This document shows, one piece after another, positions 6,550 through 12,966 of a stretch of DNA of 21,928 nucleotides. Below the pieces are notes generated by a model. It saw only the letters and a program-made list of their open reading frames with translations, made no database searches and was not told the DNA's origin. The DNA lies in NCBI GenBank assembly GCA_035628645.1, contig DASPJL010000022.1:1-21928 (forward strand), read 5' to 3'. Each line of letters starts with the position of its first letter. Position 1 is the first letter of the stretch. This DNA is from DASPJL01 sp035628645. GTDB lineage: Bacteria; Bacteroidota; Bacteroidia; Cytophagales; Cyclobacteriaceae. The translations under genes and the position numbers were made by a program.

Positions 6550-6686
6550 GCCTATAACGGTTTGCGTATATGACTTGTGGCGGTTTTGAAAGCACTTTCT
6601 TGTCGGCTTGCACCAAACTTACTTAAAAGAACAAAGTTTGAATTTAGCACTTTCCCCGCCATAAGTTATATACGCTGTTGTACAGC
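6550..6686 (-). repeat. attC-like site 9 (near-copy of site 3)
   Basis: The plus strand begins GCCTATAACGGTTT and ends GCTGTTGTACAGC. Arms GCGTATATGACTTGTGGCGG and CCGCCATAAGTTATATACGC pair almost perfectly. The spacer is 5 bases on the R' side and about 1 on the R'' side. About nine mismatches separate it from site 3 over 121 bases. The R'' side carries the last codons of the gene at 6666-7259. Confidence 0.8.
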
Positions 6687-7259
6687 GTTTTTTATTTCTT
6701 CTGATATTTCGTTCAATTTTTCGTCAGTCTCGTCAATTTCCATCGATTCATTTAAATATTTCCGAATAGCAATTTTGATTGAATCTGTGTCTCCGTTTTG
6801 AAGCAGAGCAGAATACGCAGCAAAATTTATAGAATCATATTCATCGTCAACGCTGTCCGCTACTCCAAGAGGGTCCCATTCGTTAAGAATTTTCCTTATT
6901 CTGTCAAAATGTTGCTTCCATTTTTTATGAAGGTTTTCGGAATTAGCATTCTCAATCAGTCTGTTAGGCCCATTTAGTTCTGTAATCACTCTGTCTGCAA
7001 GATTCAACAATGTCGAGAAATACGTCCGTGTTTGTCCTTCAACTTCTTTAGTTACTGTTTTTAATTCAGCCGATAGCCTTTTCAAAAGGTCAAAATCAGT
7101 TCTTGTCAACTGGTAATTATATCCAATGAATTTTTCAATCAGTCCTGCTGTGTCAGCGTCCAACATTGCCAAGTCAATTCCGTGAATTTCTTCTCCTGCA
7201 ACTCCTTCCGGAAAAGGTTCGCTTCTGAATTCTTGATATTTCTCTTTAATGTCGTTCAT
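6666..7259 (-). CDS. Cassette 2: hypothetical protein with immunity-protein-like C-terminus
   Basis: A soluble, acidic protein of 197 residues. The N-terminal 110 residues are helical and unrecognised. The C-terminal part carries ILNEWDPLGV at about 124-133 followed by DDEYDSI at 138-144 and a helical end. A WDP-x-G-(V/I) motif with a following DEYD is the pattern I associate with DUF1871-like and related small immunity-type proteins; this is a resemblance, not a secure assignment. The final residues VQQRI and the stop codon are encoded inside attC site 9, so the recombination site contributes the C-terminus. The start is only 6 bases from the core GTTATAGGGC. Core complementarity for this cassette is weaker, about 7 of 10. 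Confidence 0.65.
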   Translation of the reverse strand: MNDIKEKYQEFRSEPFPEGVAGEEIHGIDLAMLDADTAGLIEKFIGYNYQLTRTDFDLLKRLSAELKTVTKEVEGQTRTYFSTLLNLADRVITELNGPNRLIENANSENLHKKWKQHFDRIRKILNEWDPLGVADSVDDEYDSINFAAYSALLQNGDTDSIKIAIRKYLNESMEIDETDEKLNEISEEIKNAVQQRI

Positions 7260-7265
7260 TTAAAT

Positions 7266-7402
7266 GCCCTATAACGAAAAAGTGTTTATGAAGTTGTGGC
7301 ATTTGAAAAACCGAAACTTCAACTAACCACAAAAGCAAAATAGTGATTTATAGTTGAATGCTTAACCTCCAGGCACAATTTTATAAACACACTGTTAGCG
7401 GC
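7266..7402 (-). repeat. attC-like site 10 (rightmost)
   Basis: The plus strand begins GCCCTATAACGAAAAA and ends AGTGTTAGCGGC in complementary sense (ACTGTTAGCGGC as written). Arms GTGTTTATGAAGTTGTGGC and GGCACAATTTTATAAACAC pair with few mismatches. The spacer is 6 bases on the R' side and 3 on the R'' side. No further such element is seen to the right. Confidence 0.8.
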
Positions 7403-7410
7403 TGTGCTTT

Positions 7411-7704
7411 TTATTGAGAGTCTTTCAAAATTTTTGCGATGTCCTTCTCGATATCAGAAATGTCAAGATTTTCAGCATTAGCCAATAATACTATAAACTG
7501 ATTTTTTTGTGTCCTTCGGCTAATGTAAGTGGTAACACCAGGTAAGTTTACGCATACTTCTCGCAGTGTTTCCCTTATGTTTACGCGTACATTCCCTGTA
7601 GTGCTCGCAGAAAAAACCCATGCAGGGACTTTGAAAATAGACAAAGATTGAAACCCATAAAAACTCCCCATTAATTTTTTTATCTGGTCAGATTGCCTTA
7701 ACAT
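7411..7704 (-). CDS. Cassette 1 (first of array): hypothetical small protein
   Basis: A protein of about 97 residues from the ATG at 7704, or about 86 from the ATG at 7671. The frame stays open further upstream, but those starts would lie inside arsR on the other strand. I do not recognise it. It has a beta-rich first half (SLSIFKVPAWVFSAS), a helix with conserved-looking charged residues, and a C-terminal ENLDISDIEKDIAKIL helix. It has no signal peptide. On the minus strand a GTTAAGGC lies at the 7704 start; it resembles the core GTTAGCGGC expected for this cassette. If 7702 is the cassette edge, the 7671 start fits better. It could also be a chromosomal gene outside the array. Confidence 0.5.
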   Translation of the reverse strand: MLRQSDQIKKLMGSFYGFQSLSIFKVPAWVFSASTTGNVRVNIRETLREVCVNLPGVTTYISRRTQKNQFIVLLANAENLDISDIEKDIAKILKDSQ

Positions 7705-7711
7705 TGCACTT

Positions 7712-7727
7712 ATCGTATATCTACGAT
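7712..7727 (+). promoter_or_regulatory. ArsR operator-like inverted repeat
   Basis: ATCGTA, four bases, TACGAT: a perfect 6+6 inverted repeat ending 7 bases before the arsR start codon. It resembles the palindromes bound by ArsR-family metalloregulators and its position would block arsR transcription. Autorepression of arsR-trxB is inferred. Confidence 0.7.
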
Positions 7728-7734
7728 TAAAAAT

Positions 7735-8085
7735 ATGGCTTATACTAAAACAACTGAATTTGATGTTTCCGAACAGGAATTGGCAAAATATGCCAAAGCA
7801 CTGTCTCATCCTGCCAGAATCGCCATCGTAAACCTTTTATTTAAGAAAGGACTTTGTATTTGCGGAGATATTGTAGAAGAATTACCTTTATCTCAATCTA
7901 CAGTTTCTCAACATTTGAAAGACCTCAAAAATGCAGGAATCATCTATGGCGAAATTGATGGACCCCGGGTATGTTATTGTATCGATGAAAAAGTGTGGGA
8001 TAAAGTCACTTCATGCTTCAACACTTTCTTTCAAAGAAATTATCAGACAGAGGAACTTACTGAAGATAAGCCATTAATAAACTAA
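7735..8085 (+). CDS. arsR: ArsR-family metalloregulator
   Basis: A winged-helix repressor of 116 residues. The ALSHPARIAIVNLL start of the domain (about 22-35), a recognition helix in QSTVSQHLKDL (about 54-64) and the wing GEIDGPRVCYCI are all typical. Cys41 and Cys43 in GLCICGDIV sit where ArsR proteins bind As(III), Sb(III) or similar thiophilic ions; Cys80, Cys82 and Cys94 could add ligands. Binding of the metalloid would release the protein from DNA. An inverted repeat lies directly before the start codon. The next gene, thioredoxin reductase, is 39 bases downstream on the same strand, so both are probably one transcript. The exact inducer cannot be read from sequence. No arsenate reductase or arsenite pump is seen in the window. 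Confidence 0.9.
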   Translation: MAYTKTTEFDVSEQELAKYAKALSHPARIAIVNLLFKKGLCICGDIVEELPLSQSTVSQHLKDLKNAGIIYGEIDGPRVCYCIDEKVWDKVTSCFNTFFQRNYQTEELTEDKPLIN

Positions 8086-8124
8086 CTAAAACTTTTAACT
8101 AATTATTGAAAACCATATTAGATT

Positions 8125-9108
8125 ATGTCAAACGCTGAAAAAGTACAATGTCTTATCATAGGCGCCGGACCTGCCGGATACACCGCTGCTATATATGCCG
8201 CCAGAGCAAACCTGAAACCTGTAATGTACCAGGGCATTCAACCGGGTGGTCAATTAATGATTACCAATGACGTGGAAAACTATCCTGGTTATCCGAAAGG
8301 TATTATGGGACCTGAAATGATGGAGGACTTTAAAAATCAGGCGGCAAGGTTTGGTACTGACATTCGATATGGCACTGCTACGAAAGTGGATTTTTCAGGT
8401 CACCCTCACAAAGTCTGGATAGACGAGAAAACTGAAATACATGCCGAAACGGTTATTATAGCCACCGGCGCTTCTGCCAAATGGCTGGGGCTACCTTCCG
8501 AACAAAAGCTTAACGGAAGCGGAGTATCTGCTTGTGCAGTTTGCGATGGCTTCTTCTATAGAGGCAAAGATGTGGCAATAGTTGGCGCCGGTGATACCGC
8601 TTGTGAAGAAGCGACCTATTTGTCAAAGTTATGCAAGAGCGTACACATGATCGTTAGAAGCGACAAAATGAGGGCTTCTAAAATCATGCAGGACAGAGTG
8701 AAAAGAACACCAAATATCAAAATATACTGGAACTCCGAAACAGAAGAAATTTTAGGGAACCAGGTAGTTGATGGCGTTAGAATAAAAAATAAAATCACCG
8801 GTGAATCTCAGGAGATTCCGGTAGAAGGATTCTTTGTTGCCATTGGCCATAAACCCAATTCCGATATTTTTAAAGATTATCTTGAAATGGACGAAGCCGG
8901 CTATTTAGTCACTGTCCATGGAACGACAAGAACGAACGTAAAAGGCGTATTTGCTGCGGGAGATGTGCAAGATAAACTTTGGAGACAAGCAGTAACCGCT
9001 GCCGGAACCGGTTGTATGGCTGCTTTAGAAGCAGAACGCTACCTTGCAGCCATAGAGACCCATACGGAAGACATGGAAGAGGAAATGGTAGAGAAGCATA
9101 ACAATTAG
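8125..9108 (+). CDS. trxB: Thioredoxin-disulfide reductase
   Basis: A flavoprotein of 327 residues that passes electrons from NADPH to thioredoxin in the cytoplasm. It has the FAD-binding GAGPAG at 13-18, the redox pair Cys137-Ala-Val-Cys140 followed by DG, the NADPH-binding GAGDTA at 154-159 with a downstream basic stretch VRSDKMRASK, and the second FAD motif FAAGDVQD near 280. The length is normal for bacterial TrxB, with about 15 extra acidic residues at the C-terminus. It follows an ArsR repressor by 39 bases and ends in a strong terminator, which suggests that its expression responds to arsenite or another thiol-reactive metal. This would make sense because thioredoxin feeds many arsenate reductases and is damaged by arsenite. 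Confidence 0.96.
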   Translation: MSNAEKVQCLIIGAGPAGYTAAIYAARANLKPVMYQGIQPGGQLMITNDVENYPGYPKGIMGPEMMEDFKNQAARFGTDIRYGTATKVDFSGHPHKVWIDEKTEIHAETVIIATGASAKWLGLPSEQKLNGSGVSACAVCDGFFYRGKDVAIVGAGDTACEEATYLSKLCKSVHMIVRSDKMRASKIMQDRVKRTPNIKIYWNSETEEILGNQVVDGVRIKNKITGESQEIPVEGFFVAIGHKPNSDIFKDYLEMDEAGYLVTVHGTTRTNVKGVFAAGDVQDKLWRQAVTAAGTGCMAALEAERYLAAIETHTEDMEEEMVEKHNN

Positions 9109-9140
9109 TCAATTTGTTAATGAGACAATGTGCTGATGAT

Positions 9141-9181
9141 AAAAACAGAAAGCCATCTTGTGAGGATGGCTTTCTGTTTTT
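9141..9181 (+). terminator. Strong rho-independent terminator after trxB
   Basis: A 17-bp perfect stem (AAAAACAGAAAGCCATC with its complement) around a 7-base loop. The A-run and T-run at its foot mean it can work in both directions, closing trxB and insulating the gene at 9206. Confidence 0.9.
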
Positions 9182-9205
9182 ATGATTGTTGATGCTTTAA
9201 AATAC

Positions 9206-9604
9206 TTAGGTTTTATCCTTAAATTGTTCAAGCCATTTCAATCCGTCCTCAACAGAAGTAAAAAATCTGGTAGGGATAATAGGTTTCTGTATTTTTAAAT
9301 AGAAATTAGCAATAATGCCAATGATAGGACCCGGAATTATTCCGGCACCTGCTTTCATTAGTCGGCAGTTTTTTTCACCATTTTGAAAATCCCTGGCCGC
9401 TTTTGTCCAATATTTCACGCCTCGTCCGTCAGCAAGAATGGGGTAACTTTTCCCTTCGCTAATTTTTTCCCTATCTTCAAAAACTTTTATTGCAGAATCA
9501 ATATCTATAATTGCTCTTTCGAAATATCTACCAAAGAGCACGCCATCCTCAATCCACATTTCAATGTATTCATTTTTAATATAGCGTTCTCTAACACCTT
9601 TCAT
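9206..9604 (-). CDS. STAS-like protein of the DUF7793 type
   Basis: A soluble protein of 132 residues. The pattern IKNEYIEMWIEDGVLFGRYF, then a DIDSAIKVFEDRE helix, YPILADGRGVK, KAARDF, and finally TRFFTSVEDGLKWLEQF matches small Bacteroidota proteins with a SpoIIAA/STAS-like fold (DUF7793). The function is unknown; such proteins are proposed to act as small sensing or scaffolding modules. It stands alone between two intergenic regions. The terminator of trxB lies downstream of it and may serve both genes. The family call is from memory of the layout. Confidence 0.75.
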   Translation of the reverse strand: MKGVRERYIKNEYIEMWIEDGVLFGRYFERAIIDIDSAIKVFEDREKISEGKSYPILADGRGVKYWTKAARDFQNGEKNCRLMKAGAGIIPGPIIGIIANFYLKIQKPIIPTRFFTSVEDGLKWLEQFKDKT

Positions 9605-9745
9605 CTATTAATTTATTAATTTGATAATTGACACAGTCAGTTGCTACATAAACAAAGAAGCCGCCATTTAATATTTTCAATATTGGAGCTACCTCCCCAC
9701 GTCAGACTGCTCATTATCACATAACCACATTATCAAATAAGCACA
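9605..9745. repeat. Degenerate AT-rich short repeats flanking the DUF7793-like gene
   Basis: The stretch contains loosely repeated words (ATTAATTTATTAATTTGATAAT near 9608-9629 and CACATTATCAAATAAGCACATTA near 9726-9748). Similar words in the opposite sense appear at 9113-9140. They look like the low-complexity start- and stop-like intergenic sequence common in this phylum; I see no coding content. Confidence 0.35.
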
Positions 9746-10492
9746 TTAAGTTAGCATTCCGCCATCCACCTGAAGCACCTGACCTGTTACATAAGTAGAC
9801 AAATCGGAAGCAAGGTATAGGCAAGCATTTGCAATATCTTCAGGTTTTCCCATTCTTTTCATAGGAATGGCATTGTTGTAGCTTTCAATGGTTTCCTTGC
9901 CCAATTCTGCCGTCATTTCTGTTTCAACAAATCCGGGTGCAATCGCATTGGAACGAATATTCCTTGACCCTAACTCTAAGGCAACCGATTTTGTAAAACC
10001 TATAATCCCCGCTTTGGAAGCCGCATAATTGGCTTGTCCCGCGTTTCCTCTTAATCCGATAATGGAAGTCATGTTAATAATGGAGCCGGACCTTTGTTTC
10101 ATGAATTGTTTAATGGAAGCTTTGGTCAGGTTAAACACGGATTTAAGATTGGTATTGATCACTGCATCCCATTGTTCCTCTGACATTCTCATTAATAAAC
10201 CATCTTTTGTGATCCCGGCATTGTTAACAAGGATATCCAAACCGCCAAAATCAGCAATTACATTATTTGCCAATTCTTCGGCTGCTTTAAAATCTGCCGC
10301 ATTGGACTGATATCCCTTGGCTTTGATTCCTGCACTTTGCAATTCCTTTTCCAAAGCCATCCCCTTTTCTACACTCGACAAATAAGTGAAAGCAACATTT
10401 GCTCCTTCTTCTGCAAATTTCTTTGCAATGGCATATCCTATTCCCTTAGAAGCGCCGGTAATTAAAGCTGTTTTTCCTTGAAGTAATTTCAT
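9746..10492 (-). CDS. fabG: 3-oxoacyl-[acyl-carrier-protein] reductase
   Basis: A short-chain dehydrogenase of 248 residues that reduces 3-oxoacyl-ACP to 3-hydroxyacyl-ACP with NADPH in type II fatty acid synthesis. It has the cofactor motif GASKGIG at 13-19, NNAG at 90-93, and the catalytic set Asn114, Ser143, Tyr156 and Lys160 (YAASK). The C-terminal end YVTGQVLQVDGGMLT is typical of FabG rather than of other SDR enzymes. Length is standard. It is a single gene, separated from the DUF4380-like gene by about 190 bases. A small hairpin lies in its leader. Other SDR specificities cannot be excluded, but the match is close. Confidence 0.93.
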   Translation of the reverse strand: MKLLQGKTALITGASKGIGYAIAKKFAEEGANVAFTYLSSVEKGMALEKELQSAGIKAKGYQSNAADFKAAEELANNVIADFGGLDILVNNAGITKDGLLMRMSEEQWDAVINTNLKSVFNLTKASIKQFMKQRSGSIINMTSIIGLRGNAGQANYAASKAGIIGFTKSVALELGSRNIRSNAIAPGFVETEMTAELGKETIESYNNAIPMKRMGKPEDIANACLYLASDLSTYVTGQVLQVDGGMLT

Positions 10493-10529
10493 TCGTAAAT
10501 TGTTTATTGTTATTGGTACTTATTGCTTT

Positions 10530-10545
10530 TCCGAAAGCCTTCGGA
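10530..10545 (-). other. Small hairpin in the fabG leader
   Basis: TCCGAA, four bases, TTCGGA: a 6-bp inverted repeat about 38 bases before the fabG start. It is not followed by a T-run. It could be a weak leader structure or an operator; nothing decides between them. Confidence 0.3.
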
Positions 10546-10679
10546 GAATCTTTTATTCTTTTGAAATTTATTTGATAAAATTCCACTCACTACTAAAAAC
10601 TTTGCAAATAAAGCAATATACCGAAGCAAAAAAAGAAATGGTATGATAATTATTAAAAGTCATGATTTTTAAAACCTGT

Positions 10680-11609
10680 TTATTTAAGAACATTTCTCAC
10701 ATAATTCACCAATTCCAAATTCCCTTCATTTGCTTTAAAGCCTTCCGGCAATTCTTTCAAATACCAGTTGACTTCATAATCCAGCGATTCTACAGGATTT
10801 AAAACTTTATAAGGTCCCTGATTTTCCAATTCTATATAACCGGCTACTGGGTTTACATAAATCTCAACTTCTTCTTCCTTTTCAGGAGAAGTTCCGGGAG
10901 GAATATCTGGAAACTTCTTAATAAATAATAAATCTTTGTAAACATGCCCCAGCCATCCTTCACGACCATTTATAAAGAGTTTATTATCCATTTCCTTCAG
11001 GTTTTTAGGATCTGACTGATACCAGATAATGCCTGAAATATCTTTTACTTTTAAGGTAGAATAACTTGCTGGTCTTTCTGATTGTTTTGGGAAAAAGCTT
11101 AGACCACCCGTTGGAACCCTCGTTATTTCCCATGCTGCAACCTTTTTCTTCTCCTTTGAAAGGTTTTGTAAGGTATATTTTACCGCAATTGAAGTGTCGG
11201 TAGGATTAGCCCTGAATGTTTTAATGATTCGCAAACCAGTCAAAGAATCATAATCTCCTGTTAAGATCAACCGATTCCCTGATACTACTGCTTTATAAGG
11301 ATTGCTGTCGTGGGCAGCTCTTGGAGGCCAGTTCCAATCCGACTGCGGACTTGTCCAGAAGGTTGATCCATAGTTAGACTCATGCGCGTCGGGGCCAGAT
11401 AATACTTCTTTTCCCTTAATGGAAAATGAAACAATTCTTCCGGCCATTTCCGGATCAATTTCCATCACTAATTCTCCCATATTAATTTTATATAGCCCTT
11501 CCTCTGTTTTAACCGGCAATATGGAACCTTGAGAAAAACCATTTTGCGAAAACAGACTAAACAACAATATAAGTAACAGGGAAAGCAGGGGTCGTTTTGT
11601 ACCAGTCAT
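10680..11609 (-). CDS. Secreted DUF4380-like protein
   Basis: A protein of 309 residues with a signal peptide of about 26 residues (a basic start, a leucine-rich core, cleavage after GFSQ). The mature part is all-beta in appearance. It has MEIDPEMAGRIVSFSIKGKEVL early on, then FWTSPQSDWNWPP, then GLRIIKTFRANPTDTSIAVK and GGLSFFP, and a GREGWLGHVYKD segment. This layout matches DUF4380, a family related to galactose-mutarotase-like sandwich domains. It probably acts in the periplasm or outside the cell on, or near, sugars; no catalytic residues are certain. A terminator lies between it and fabF, so it is a separate unit. Confidence 0.8.
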   Translation of the reverse strand: MTGTKRPLLSLLLILLFSLFSQNGFSQGSILPVKTEEGLYKINMGELVMEIDPEMAGRIVSFSIKGKEVLSGPDAHESNYGSTFWTSPQSDWNWPPRAAHDSNPYKAVVSGNRLILTGDYDSLTGLRIIKTFRANPTDTSIAVKYTLQNLSKEKKKVAAWEITRVPTGGLSFFPKQSERPASYSTLKVKDISGIIWYQSDPKNLKEMDNKLFINGREGWLGHVYKDLLFIKKFPDIPPGTSPEKEEEVEIYVNPVAGYIELENQGPYKVLNPVESLDYEVNWYLKELPEGFKANEGNLELVNYVRNVLK

Positions 11610-11650
11610 TTTAAATTATTTTTAAAGCAATGCAGGTTCGAAATTTAGAC

Positions 11651-11682
11651 AAAAAAGAAGCTCAGGCGTACACCCGAGCTTC
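11651..11682 (-). terminator. Rho-independent terminator after fabF
   Basis: On the minus strand GAAGCTC and GAGCTTC pair with one internal mismatch and two further G-C pairs, followed at once by a run of six T. It closes the tetR-fabF unit. Confidence 0.85.
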
Positions 11683-11700
11683 AATAATATTTAATTTTTT

Positions 11701-12951
11701 TTATTCGTATTTTTTAAACAAAACAGTAGCATTGTGTCCGCCAAATCCGAAAGTGTTACTCAATGCATAATTCACTTTACGGGCGACTTTCTTTCCTAAA
11801 GTAAGGTTAAATCCTCCTCCTATTTCAGGATCAATATCTTTGGTATTGATGGTTGGAGGAATACAATCGTGTTTCGTTGCAAGAATGGCGGCAATACCTT
11901 CAATGGCGCCTGCCGCTCCTAATAAATGACCGGTCATGGATTTTGTAGCGCTGATATTTACTTTTGAAATATTTTCTTTCAATAAAGTACCTACGGCCTT
12001 CAATTCACTTACATCTCCCAAACCGGTGGAAGTAGCGTGTGCGTTTATATAATCTAAATCAGTTGCTTTAATTCCAGCTTCTTCCAAGGCTAACTTCATT
12101 CCCATCATAGCTCCGTATCCATCAGGATGAGTAGCGGTAATATGGTATGCATCTCCGGTCATTCCACCACCCACAACTTCAGCATATATTTTTGCTCCCC
12201 TGGCTTTTGCATGCTCATACTCTTCTAATATCAGAGCTCCAGCGCCTTCGCCCATTACAAATCCATCACGATTCATATCAAATGGCCGGGAAGCGGACAT
12301 ATGGTTTTCATTATTGGTAGAAAGTGCCTTCATAGCGCCAAATCCTCCGATGGATGCCGGAGTAATTGCAGCTTCCGATCCGCCTGTGATGAACATATCT
12401 GCTTTTCCCCACTTAATATAATTAAAAGCATCTACAATCGCTGAATTGGAAGAAGCACAAGCAGACACTGTACTATAATTCACCCCTCTTAAACCATATT
12501 TTATAGAGATCATTCCCGGAGCGGTATCAATAAGTACCTTGTGAATAAAGAAGGGGTTGAATCTTGGATTTCCATCACCTTTGGCAAATTCTGTAACCTG
12601 CTCTTCAAAAGTTTGAAAGCCACCATTTCCTGATGCCCAAATCACACCGATTTTATCTTTGTCAAGAACGTCAAAATTTACTCCTGAATCTTTAACCGCC
12701 TCTTCCGCCGTTACCAAAGCATACTGACTAAAATAGTCCATTTTCCTCGCTTCTTTTTTATCAAAGTGATCTTCAGGATTATAATTTTTTACTTCACATC
12801 CAAATTTTGTTTTAAAGTTGGTGGTATCAAACTTGGTTATTAAACCGGCACCGCTTTTTCCATTAACCAAACTATTCCAAAAGTCATTCACATTATTTCC
12901 GATAGGCGTAATTGCACCCAGCCCTGTAACGACAACTCTTCTTTGTTTCAT
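11701..12951 (-). CDS. fabF: 3-oxoacyl-[acyl-carrier-protein] synthase II (KAS II)
   Basis: A thiolase-fold condensing enzyme of 416 residues that elongates acyl-ACP with malonyl-ACP. It has Cys165 in VSACASS, His305 in NAHATSTG, Lys337 and His342 in KSMTGHLLGAAGA, and the terminal FGFGGHNATVLFKK. All active-site residues are present. The start codon is 15 bases after the stop of a TetR-type regulator, so the two form an operon. The housekeeping FabF of Bacteroidota is usually beside acpP and rnc, which suggests that this may be a second, regulated KAS II. A role in a specialised lipid or pigment pathway is possible but unsupported by neighbours. Confidence 0.93.
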   Translation of the reverse strand: MKQRRVVVTGLGAITPIGNNVNDFWNSLVNGKSGAGLITKFDTTNFKTKFGCEVKNYNPEDHFDKKEARKMDYFSQYALVTAEEAVKDSGVNFDVLDKDKIGVIWASGNGGFQTFEEQVTEFAKGDGNPRFNPFFIHKVLIDTAPGMISIKYGLRGVNYSTVSACASSNSAIVDAFNYIKWGKADMFITGGSEAAITPASIGGFGAMKALSTNNENHMSASRPFDMNRDGFVMGEGAGALILEEYEHAKARGAKIYAEVVGGGMTGDAYHITATHPDGYGAMMGMKLALEEAGIKATDLDYINAHATSTGLGDVSELKAVGTLLKENISKVNISATKSMTGHLLGAAGAIEGIAAILATKHDCIPPTINTKDIDPEIGGGFNLTLGKKVARKVNYALSNTFGFGGHNATVLFKKYE

Positions 12952-12966
12952 GTTTATTTAAAAAGA

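Larger units (their letters stand above)
1..7704 (-). mobile_element. Integron-type gene cassette array without a visible integrase (CALIN-like), truncated at left edge
   Basis: Ten gene units, all on the minus strand, are separated by ten related palindromic elements (the leftmost one cut by the window edge). Reading on the minus strand, each element begins with AACA a few bases after a stop codon and finishes with CGTT a few bases before the next start codon, as integron attC sites do. For most units the core before the gene and the core after it are reverse complements of each other over 9-10 bp, and this core differs from unit to unit. That is expected if each gene plus its following site was once a circular cassette. 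Genes fill almost all the space. In an integron the integrase would lie to the right, but arsR-trxB is there. The right boundary (about 7402-7704) is uncertain. An alternative is a different, Bacteroidota-specific recombination system using similar folded sites. Confidence 0.82.

Noticed and set aside
6577..6801. Plus-strand open frame over site 9, similar to one over site 3 (2097-2291)
   Set aside because: The similarity between the two predicted peptides comes from the near-identical attC-like sites, not from a conserved protein.
1..7402. Regularly recurring repeats could be taken for a CRISPR array
   Set aside because: Repeats are long palindromes spaced 0.2-1 kb with whole genes between them, not 25-40 bp repeats with short spacers, and no cas genes are present.
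1..7402. Transposon or insertion-sequence terminal repeats around each gene
   Set aside because: No transposase is found; the ends are unique to each gene and lack target duplications, while the same polarity of AACA and CGTT is kept throughout, which fits attC better.
7705..7809. Upstream extension of the gene at 7411 into arsR
   Set aside because: The frame is open to 7809 but would overlap the arsR start and operator on the opposite strand; starts at 7704 or 7671 are more sensible.
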